From Colwellia sp. (GTDB lineage Bacteria > Pseudomonadota > Gammaproteobacteria > Enterobacterales > Alteromonadaceae): 64,000 bases of DNA. The stretch spans positions 62,001-126,000 of the forward strand of contig JABSOZ010000005.1 of NCBI GenBank assembly GCA_013215295.1, written 5' to 3'. A model generated the notes under the pieces. The model made no database searches. It was not told where the DNA came from and saw only the letters and a program-made list of their open reading frames with translations. Both the position numbers and the translations under genes were made by a program. Every line of letters begins with the position of its first letter. Position 1 is the first letter of the stretch. Positions 57,285-64,000 of the stretch are shown piece after piece.

Positions 57285-58484
57285 TTATAAAGTCACTAAT
57301 TTTTCTTCAACCGCTTTTAAATGGTTTTGCAATTGCGCGAGCCCTTGGTGTTTTTGTTCTGTCGCTAGTTGTACTGCTTTTACCAATAAAACTTTTGCTT
57401 CAGCAAATTGGCCTTTCGCTTCCATAGCATCGGCCAAGCTGTCATAAGTATTAGTCGATTCTGGATGTTTGTTATTGTTGTAGGTGAAAACTTCAATAGC
57501 TTCCTCAATTTTTTCCTGACTCAATAATCCATATCCCATGGAATTAACTGTGCCTTCAGGGGGGGAAACCATGCGACCTAACTTCTTGGACAACCCTAGG
57601 TAATGCTGTTTTACCGTGTCAAAACCTTGGGCGATCAGCTTTGGATGTAACATATACCCAGTGTTCAGACTGATGGCTAACAAAGCATTGTGCAACGTTT
57701 TGCTGGGAGTAGACATATGATTTTCAAGTTCATAAATATGACTTTGCCATTGCAGGCTTTTGGGAGCATGTTTGTTGAGAATATTAACTAAGTCATCATA
57801 ACCTTGCTGTAAATTGGGCTCGTAACCCAGGGTCATAAACAACGTTGCTGTTAGAGATTGATTCGCTTTTAACTGTTTGGCTGCCCGTTTAACTAATTCC
57901 ATATCATCAAACCTGACAAAAGGGCTCATGGCAATATAAGCTTGAAACAATTCGCCCTTGGTCAGCATCGTGTGCAAGGTAAATAACCCGCCAAAAGAAT
58001 GGCCGGCCAAAGTTTTGAAATCAGTTGTACGGTATTTTTTATTGATATGCGGGATTAGCTCATCAGCTAAAAATCGGATGAAATTGTTGGCGCCACCAGC
58101 GTTGCGATCTGCTGGGCTGTCCTTGGGAACGGATGTCGACAAATCGCGAAAGCGATTGGTATTGGTTATTGCGACAATGATGTGAGGTTCGATTAACCTG
58201 GAGGAGCGACTTAACCACTCAACTGTGCCAACCACGCGCTTGAAATGCGTATTACCATCGAGTGTATACAACACTGGGTATTGGCGATTGGTTGAAGCAT
58301 CATAACCAGCGGGCAAATTGATCAACAGGGTTCGTTCTTCATTTAATACTTTGGAAAAAATTTTCTCTTCGTGACCAAATATTAAGGTTTCATTTGCCAT
58401 CACTTTGGATGTCAGCAATATAGCGAGCAGTAGCATTAGTTGTTGGCTAAGACGAAACCTAAGTTTCCAAGAATAACGTAACAT
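57285..58484 (-). CDS. Alpha/beta-hydrolase esterase (PF00756 type) with TPR tail
   Basis: 399 residues from the ATG at 58484, which has AGGATC upstream; the open frame extends further to 58607 without family support. Signal peptide (about 10-30), then a putative-esterase domain of the IroE/esterase-D type. The nucleophile is S163 in AGHSFGGL, with RTTDFKTL before it and a His in LENHMSTPS. Residues about 320-390 form TPR-like helices (AIEVFTYNNNKHPES, DSLADAMEAKGQFAEAKVLL). Fused esterase-TPR proteins occur in marine Gammaproteobacteria. Substrate unknown. First in the convergent position to the short ORF. Confidence 0.88.
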   Translation of the reverse strand: MLRYSWKLRFRLSQQLMLLLAILLTSKVMANETLIFGHEEKIFSKVLNEERTLLINLPAGYDASTNRQYPVLYTLDGNTHFKRVVGTVEWLSRSSRLIEPHIIVAITNTNRFRDLSTSVPKDSPADRNAGGANNFIRFLADELIPHINKKYRTTDFKTLAGHSFGGLFTLHTMLTKGELFQAYIAMSPFVRFDDMELVKRAAKQLKANQSLTATLFMTLGYEPNLQQGYDDLVNILNKHAPKSLQWQSHIYELENHMSTPSKTLHNALLAISLNTGYMLHPKLIAQGFDTVKQHYLGLSKKLGRMVSPPEGTVNSMGYGLLSQEKIEEAIEVFTYNNNKHPESTNTYDSLADAMEAKGQFAEAKVLLVKAVQLATEQKHQGLAQLQNHLKAVEEKLVTL

Positions 58485-58813
58485 TTTTAAGATCCTTATG
58501 TGATTGATGCGTTTATTATGCCTATTCCGTTTGAAATGACTATAGAGGTTAGCTGATGAATAGCTGATGAATAGCTGATGAGGTGCGAAATATAAACTTA
58601 TGAACATAAACAGGATGCAAATAAAATAAGAAAGCCTATTCTATTTGGCTAAAATGAATCGTGCAGCGTTCAGTCAAAGTGAGTGTTTATTAATATTCCT
58701 TCTTATCGGTATTACGTAAAACGATCAGTACCATAAATTAATGGGTTTACCCTCTAATAATACTGACAAAAGCGCTTGCTAATACAGCAACGAACTAACC
58801 TCACTAGACCTTG
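58485..58813. other. Intergenic region with three 11-bp tandem repeats
   Basis: AGCTGATGAAT, AGCTGATGAAT, AGCTGATGAGG in direct tandem at about 58551-58583, just upstream of the esterase. Nothing else is recognised; the promoter of the esterase should lie here. Confidence 0.6.
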
Positions 58814-60238
58814 TTATTTTGTTCTAAATAAACAGAGAAAAATAAATATAAGTAAAAATGACATCGAACCACCATCAGAATTCACTTCCTCTTTGTTGGT
58901 GATTTTTTCTGATTCATAGATAACTTGAGTTGTTGGTGACGCTTGTGTTTGACCCGTATGGGAAAACTGATAGCGATAGGCGAATCGTTGCTTGAGTGAT
59001 TTTGTTTCACTGGTAATGGCGATTGCCAGCCAAACAGCGCTAGCATTTGAGGAGGGGATCTTATAACTTCCTATTTTTCCGTCCTGAAGCGGTAACTCAA
59101 TATACTCGTTATTGCCATCCCGGCTGATAACAACATTAACCCGCCACTCTGCTGCGCTTCCTTCATCACCGAGGTGATTGCCCTCGAATCCAATCTCCAA
59201 TGAGCCATTGGTTATTTGGTTAAGCTTAATATAGTTGGCCGCCCAACGACGTGGTAAAGTTTTTTGTGGCGCTTCATGCCATTGGTTATCTATGACTTCG
59301 ACCGTTTGAGCGATATGTTCATCCTTAAAACTTTGCCGTTGTATTGCAAGTACTTCAGTATAAATATCTTTATCGGGGTAATCCCATTCTGCATTTTTGG
59401 CAATAAAAAAGGCGAATAGCGATTTTAATGAGAGTCCATAGTTGAGGTCTACGAATAGCATTAATTGATCAAGTGCATTTTCGTTATTACTTTGCGCAAC
59501 TATAGGTTTCAAGTACTGTAAAAAATTCAGCACAAAATCCGGATCGTTAGTCACCTTTACTAAATATTCGAAAAAAATGTAAGTACCGTATTGATGACCT
59601 GATAGCAGATAATATTCATCACCGGCTTGGCTTGGGTTGATATGGTCCAAACTATATTGAGGATAAAAAGCATATTGAGCCAAGGAATTTTGAGCGGTTG
59701 TTTCGATTTCTAACCAAGTGGCAGGTACCGACCAATTAGAAAGCGCTTCTCCCAACCATCCTACGCCAACCATTGCGTCCGATCGAATTAAACCATAACT
59801 GGATTGGATCGTATGAAAAAACTCATGGGTCGCACCAAGAAAAAGATCGGGTCTGTTGAGTACATTTTTGTTGAGAATAAATGCTTCATGTAATTGATTA
59901 TCTAAAATCGCGAAGCCACCTTGCTTATCATTGTAGGGCACTTGACCAGTCCCTGAAATGTAAATATTAAGTTTAAATTCCTGAGTAGTAATAGGCCGTT
60001 CAAATCTTAAATCAATAATTAATCTGACCCATGCGTGTTCAAGGGTATCGAGAAGCTCTACTGCCGAAAATTGTTCAATGCCTTCTCCCCAATAGACGAC
60101 GAAATGTTCGCTCTCAACAAAGTTACTTAGGTTATAAGGGTTTCTGCGCTCGAGGTTTTCTGCAGCCACTGCCTGAACATTAAAATAAAAAAACGAAAAG
60201 AGTAGTCCAATGAACACAATGAATCTAATTTTACCCAA
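58814..60238 (-). CDS. Secreted HExxH (gluzincin-like) protein with GlyGly-CTERM-like tail
   Basis: 474 residues. Signal peptide (1-26), then a region with a zinc-protease signature H138-EFF-H142 and a third acidic residue E164 in GWLGEALSNW, the spacing of gluzincin metallopeptidases. A C-terminal beta-rich domain (about 330-430) follows. The end NSDGGSMS, a hydrophobic helix and a short basic tail (RTK) looks like a GlyGly-CTERM sorting signal processed by rhombosortase. It resembles DUF6055-type proteins. Protease activity is inference from the motif. Upstream neighbour on the same strand is the response regulator. Confidence 0.75.
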   Translation of the reverse strand: MGKIRFIVFIGLLFSFFYFNVQAVAAENLERRNPYNLSNFVESEHFVVYWGEGIEQFSAVELLDTLEHAWVRLIIDLRFERPITTQEFKLNIYISGTGQVPYNDKQGGFAILDNQLHEAFILNKNVLNRPDLFLGATHEFFHTIQSSYGLIRSDAMVGVGWLGEALSNWSVPATWLEIETTAQNSLAQYAFYPQYSLDHINPSQAGDEYYLLSGHQYGTYIFFEYLVKVTNDPDFVLNFLQYLKPIVAQSNNENALDQLMLFVDLNYGLSLKSLFAFFIAKNAEWDYPDKDIYTEVLAIQRQSFKDEHIAQTVEVIDNQWHEAPQKTLPRRWAANYIKLNQITNGSLEIGFEGNHLGDEGSAAEWRVNVVISRDGNNEYIELPLQDGKIGSYKIPSSNASAVWLAIAITSETKSLKQRFAYRYQFSHTGQTQASPTTQVIYESEKITNKEEVNSDGGSMSFLLIFIFLCLFRTK

Positions 60239-60488
60239 AACAGTACCCTTAGTAATAAATTGAGGAACAATAGATAATATAAAACTAGCGCAGTGCTATA
60301 GCAATAGGGGATGTGATTCACGGTTAATAGTACCCACTTAAATATCATATACTTATTTCACAAAAGTACTGATCCCTAATTAATGGTCTAATTGGTTTCG
60401 GAGCACAAACCGAGATAAGATTGCATGCTTCGATTCAAGCTGTATTTGTTGGAGAAAGTTCGGTTAAGTAAGCGAAGAACTAACCCTA

Positions 60489-61181
60489 CTAAGTAACCGA
60501 AGCAGAGAAGCGGTAACCGATCCCTGATACTGTCTCTAAGTATTTTCCGGCCTCACCGAGTTTTTTCCGTAGCTTATAGATTTGGTTATCAATAGCGCGA
60601 TCTGCAATATAGTAATTATCTCCTTTACTGTGGGAGATAATACCATCTCGAGAAAATACACGATTGGGTGATGACATTAATAAATACAGAATATCAAATT
60701 CCATTTTCTGAAGGTGTATATGTTCACCATTTAAAGTAACGTGCCGAGTGGGTACATCAATAGTAACGCCACAGTATGAAAGTCGTTCAGTGATTAACGG
60801 TTCAGGTAATCCAGACAGACGCCTCAAATTCGCTTTTATCCTAGCGACAAGAAGGCGAGGATTAAAGGGTTTAGCAATATAGTCATCAGCAAAACTTGCC
60901 AGACCCTTTTCTATATCGCTGACATCTATTTGATCGGTTAACATAATAATCAACGGCATCTCATTAGCGTGATTTCGTTGTAAATGTTCACAAAATTGAT
61001 AACCATTGATCCCAGGTAATTCAATATCAAGGAGGATTAAATCGGGTTTTTCTTGTTTACAATATGACAACGCAGCTTCTGCACTGGCAACACCTGTTAC
61101 TGTGTATTCCTCTTTTTGTAGAATATAAAGTACCATCTCGCGGATATGATCATCGTCTTCAACTATTAATATTTTACTCAT
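60489..61181 (-). CDS. OmpR/PhoB-family response regulator
   Basis: About 230 residues: receiver domain (1-118) with acidic pocket VEDDD, phospho-acceptor D52 in LLLDIELPG, and the conserved Lys in DDYIAKPFNPR; then a winged-helix DNA-binding domain ending ETVSGIGYRFS. The frame has an ATG at 61190, but the family start MSKILIVEDD is at 61181. No sensor kinase is adjacent, so it is an orphan here. Flanked by the HExxH gene and the DUF885-like gene on the same strand; targets unknown. Confidence 0.9.
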   Translation of the reverse strand: MSKILIVEDDDHIREMVLYILQKEEYTVTGVASAEAALSYCKQEKPDLILLDIELPGINGYQFCEHLQRNHANEMPLIIMLTDQIDVSDIEKGLASFADDYIAKPFNPRLLVARIKANLRRLSGLPEPLITERLSYCGVTIDVPTRHVTLNGEHIHLQKMEFDILYLLMSSPNRVFSRDGIISHSKGDNYYIADRAIDNQIYKLRKKLGEAGKYLETVSGIGYRFSASVT

Positions 61182-61422
61182 TAAGCCCATTCTAATTTAG
61201 TTTGCAATACGCGCATCACGCCGTACATGAATATTTACCAAGGCGTTTTGGTTCATTATCATTAATTAAACAGTGAATAACAGCTAAAATTTTAAATTAC
61301 TTATTCTTCTCGCGTATGCAAGTTTATAAAATTCGGTGGTGGCAATATTCGTATAAAACAGATACATACCTGAGTTGTCAATATAGACTAATATCAGGAT
61401 TGAAGGACTATATTGGTGGCGT

Positions 61423-61455
61423 ATGTGCCAGACACTAAATCTTAATCTGGCACAT
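61423..61455. repeat. 10-bp perfect inverted repeat upstream of the response regulator
   Basis: ATGTGCCAGA / TCTGGCACAT with a 13-nt loop, between the DUF885-like stop (61531) and the response regulator start. No T-run follows. It may be an operator or an unconventional terminator. The surrounding 340 bp hold no gene. Confidence 0.6.
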
Positions 61456-61530
61456 TATCCAAGAATCTATACTGATCTACCTAGTTTTTATAGTTTCATT
61501 AGCCATTAAAATCCCAAACGACCTAAAGAC

Positions 61531-63216
61531 TTATTTGAGCGAGTCGAGTGGTTGATAATTTTCTCGAATCGATTTTATTTCATCATCTAACCCTGTCATT
61601 TGCCAACGACCAAGTGCAATTGGAATACTACCAATTGAATTAAGCTGGTCAAAAAAATCTTTAATACGAAAGTCCTTTCCTTGTGATTCCAATAAAATTG
61701 CATAATCAGCCATGGTTCGTTCCAATAAATATTTTCCAGTCACATAACTACTGCCATAACCTGGCTGCCTCATATAAAGATGTTGCTCAAAAATCAACAG
61801 TTCCGGTTCCACTTTCATCCAACCGCGAGGGGTTTTATCGGCATGGATTTGGCCCGCTTGTGCCATGGTCATCTGATTGGCATGTGCGTACAGCGAACCG
61901 AGACCTCTAGCCGCACGCTGAGCAATCATAATCCATACGATTTCTCGAACTCTTGGATTGTCATCATATAACCCTGCATGCATAAACATTTCTTCTACAG
62001 CCGTCGCAGTGCCTTCATTGCGACTGTCGAATATATTATAAAGTAATGCTTCTCGCCGAATCGGGCTAGCGTGAGGATTATTGTCCATTCTAGCTAATTC
62101 AAACCAATGATAGAAATGAGAATACAAGGGGGTTGGATCAAAATGCGACCCTATCAGAAAGAAATTACGTTTGTCGGCGGCCACAAATGGCCCCAAATGT
62201 CCTTTTAGTGCATTTTCAAAATAGTCGGCGACGGTAACAATCTCTTGTTTATCTAAAAACTTAAGGAAATTATTAGCTGAGCGTTCTTTAAGTTCATCGT
62301 ATTCTGCTTGGTTAGCCGCTGCGATTAATTGCGGTAGTTTACGATTGCGATGCTCTTCTAGTTTCAAACTAGACCACGAACGATCTAGTTCCCTTTTTAA
62401 CAATCTCACTTCATCTTGCCAGCTAAGTGGAACAAGGTGAACGTTATTCATATACCAAGTATATTGTGCTTGGCCGATACCCGATGGCCCGTTCTTAAGT
62501 TCGGCTTGAATTTCAAGCCAATCAGTAAAATCACGGGTCGACTTGATGGCGATTTTGATAACGTTTAATAACTCTGAATTAGCCGTTTTGTTTATTTTCT
62601 TTTGAAGATCTACAAGCGCGTTTGTTTGTTGATATATGTCTCTAATACCCGCTTTCCAAAGTTCTGCGGCGTTGCCCGTTAAGTTGATTTTAGCTTGTTG
62701 ATTGAGAGGTTCGATTTTACTCAAGTCGCCAATCAGTCTTTGTTGCTCAACTTCACTTAATGGAAATTGATAAGTCCATAATTCTGTCACGCCATGATGA
62801 GTCGGTCCTTCGTGTGCTGGCACATCACTGCGATAATTCCAGACCGATTTATAGAAAGCAGGGTCTCGTTGCCAAGGTTTGAGCAGTTTGTAATTAAACT
62901 CATAACCATTTAACTCCGCCCACAAAATATGCCAATCGACTTTATTATCGATAGACCAATTAGTCGTCTCAATTTGTAATAGCTTTTGTCTAATCAACTC
63001 AAATTTTTGAAAGCGACTATCAAATGTTTTAGTTCGATAATCAGGGGCATTGTTAAATAACGGCGGTTGTTCAAACTCTCGCCATTGTTTGAAGAGTTGC
63101 GTTAGAGACTGATAATCACTGGCATTAACCGCGCTAACGGTCAATGAAAAAGCGAAAATGCAGTAGGCGGCTAAAAGCACCAACTTCTGTGTTAAGTGAG
63201 ACAAGATAGTGTTCAT
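61531..63216 (-). CDS. DUF885-like secreted protein
   Basis: 561 residues with a signal peptide (about 1-32). The body is mostly helical and resembles DUF885 proteins in [23 protein letters not shown] followed by [18 protein letters not shown] and [20 protein letters not shown]. The HExxGHH-type metal motif usual in that family is replaced by a [11 protein letters not shown] stretch, so catalysis is doubtful. It is upstream of the response regulator, 340 bp apart, and divergent from the solute-binding gene at 63453. Confidence 0.7.
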   Translation of the reverse strand: MNTILSHLTQKLVLLAAYCIFAFSLTVSAVNASDYQSLTQLFKQWREFEQPPLFNNAPDYRTKTFDSRFQKFELIRQKLLQIETTNWSIDNKVDWHILWAELNGYEFNYKLLKPWQRDPAFYKSVWNYRSDVPAHEGPTHHGVTELWTYQFPLSEVEQQRLIGDLSKIEPLNQQAKINLTGNAAELWKAGIRDIYQQTNALVDLQKKINKTANSELLNVIKIAIKSTRDFTDWLEIQAELKNGPSGIGQAQYTWYMNNVHLVPLSWQDEVRLLKRELDRSWSSLKLEEHRNRKLPQLIAAANQAEYDELKERSANNFLKFLDKQEIVTVADYFENALKGHLGPFVAADKRNFFLIGSHFDPTPLYSHFYHWFELARMDNNPHASPIRREALLYNIFDSRNEGTATAVEEMFMHAGLYDDNPRVREIVWIMIAQRAARGLGSLYAHANQMTMAQAGQIHADKTPRGWMKVEPELLIFEQHLYMRQPGYGSSYVTGKYLLERTMADYAILLESQGKDFRIKDFFDQLNSIGSIPIALGRWQMTGLDDEIKSIRENYQPLDSLK

Positions 63217-63452
63217 AATGACCTTATTTCAATAATAGTTAGTTTCTATTTTATTTTCAAAAGGGAGTCGAATTAATATAAACATCCTATTCGATATAAT
63301 CAATAGTTAGCGTGGTCGAAAAAAGAACAAACATCAGCCCTTCATATCCCTTACAGACAGTATCAATAAAACTTCAAGAGCAGCTATTATTATGAATAAA
63401 AATAATACAAAATCATCTTACGATGTCCTACACTTATTGATATAGGACTATT

Positions 63453-64000
63453 ATGAAAATCACACAATACAAAATCATCTTTCGCTGCTTATTTTTTTTA
63501 AAGCATATAACATTAATCACTATTTTTTGGTTATTCTCGCCTGTTATTTCTTTGGCTGACGAAAAAATAAAACTGGCAACGCTCAAGGCTACACCTTATG
63601 TCTTTGGTAACGAGAGAGCCCCAACTGGAATAGCAATTAACCTTATCGAAGAAGTATTCAAGAGAATGAATATCCCCTATCAAATTACTGTCTATCCATG
63701 GTCGCGTGCAATAAATAACTTGAAAACAGGAGAAGTCGACTGCGTCATGCCACTATTACGAACAAAGAATCGAGAAGTTTTTACCCACTATCCAACTCAC
63801 CCTATTATTCACGAGAATAGGTCTTTGTTTGTTTTAAGCGATAGTTCAATCACGATAAATAATTTAAAAGAACTGGCTAATTATCGAATAGGCATGGTAC
63901 AGGATTATAATAATGGCGATGTTATTGATAAATTAGTTAAAGACAACGTTATCTCCAATATTGAATATACGATCACCAGTGCTCAAAACATCAAGAAAAT
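63453..64000 (+). CDS. Periplasmic solute-binding protein, 3' end beyond window
   Basis: An open frame from ATG 63453 with AGGA upstream runs to the window end without a stop (182 complete codons). It has a long hydrophobic signal ending near SLADE, then LATLKATPYVFGN, GIAINLIEEVFKRMNIPY, YPWSRAINNLKTGEVDCVMPLL, the pattern of type-3 solute-binding proteins. It is similar in plan to the gene at 56068. No transporter genes are visible. Divergent from the DUF885-like gene across a 236-bp gap. Confidence 0.8.
   Translation, partial: MKITQYKIIFRCLFFLKHITLITIFWLFSPVISLADEKIKLATLKATPYVFGNERAPTGIAINLIEEVFKRMNIPYQITVYPWSRAINNLKTGEVDCVMPLLRTKNREVFTHYPTHPIIHENRSLFVLSDSSITINNLKELANYRIGMVQDYNNGDVIDKLVKDNVISNIEYTITSAQNIKK

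Overview
The window reads as a chromosomal segment of an AT-rich marine gammaproteobacterium. Gene orders shared with E. coli/Shewanella (mltF|purL; yggS-proC-yggT-rdgB-hemW; rsmE-gshB-yqgE-ruvX; zapA|ygfB-pepP-ubiH-ubiI-gcvTHP with 6S RNA beside zapA), the PilT/PilU pair, a large TonB receptor and the codon usage point to Alteromonadales, most likely the Colwelliaceae (Colwellia/Thalassotalea type). The family assignment is inference; no rRNA or tRNA gene was seen to anchor it.

Layout. 1-9.9 kb: mltF, purL, a lipoprotein serine hydrolase divergent from a CadC-like membrane regulator with a TolB-type beta-propeller, and a flavoprotein that keeps the complete lid triad of iodotyrosine deiodinase. 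10-15.6 kb: a MacAB-like export operon (adaptor, ATPase, two permeases) divergent from a MarR-type regulator. 15.6-26.7 kb: housekeeping genes (lytic transglycosylase, tadA, hemW, rdgB, DUF4426, yggT, proC, yggS; pilT-pilU; ruvX, yqgE, gshB, rsmE). 27-33.6 kb: an RND efflux pair and a TonB-dependent receptor. 33.7-49.4 kb: trhO, two copies of a 100-bp tandem repeat, metK with a MetJ-like operator, murI, an MFS carrier, 6S RNA, zapA, ygfB-pepP-ubiH-ubiI, and the glycine cleavage genes gcvT, gcvH, gcvP with a 133-bp palindromic (MITE-like) element between gcvH and gcvP.

49.5-64 kb is accessory. It starts with a lone KAP-type P-loop NTPase, followed by about 2 kb of repeat debris: three copies of a REP-like palindromic unit, two of them flanking a tiny, apparently broken gene, interleaved with a VF530-family gene and a DUF4389 gene. 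Next come a membrane-anchored helical-repeat protein, a frameshifted LysR remnant, two periplasmic solute-binding proteins (one cut by the window end), and a minus-strand run of an esterase-TPR protein, a HExxH protein with a GlyGly-CTERM-like tail, an orphan OmpR-type response regulator and a DUF885-like protein.

The most unusual items are the REP-like cassette region (51.2-53.1 kb), the 100-bp tandem repeat beside metK, the gcvH-gcvP palindrome, the KAP NTPase next to mobile debris, and the bacterial iodotyrosine-deiodinase homologue. I did not find a complete, recognisable multi-gene system that is clearly new.
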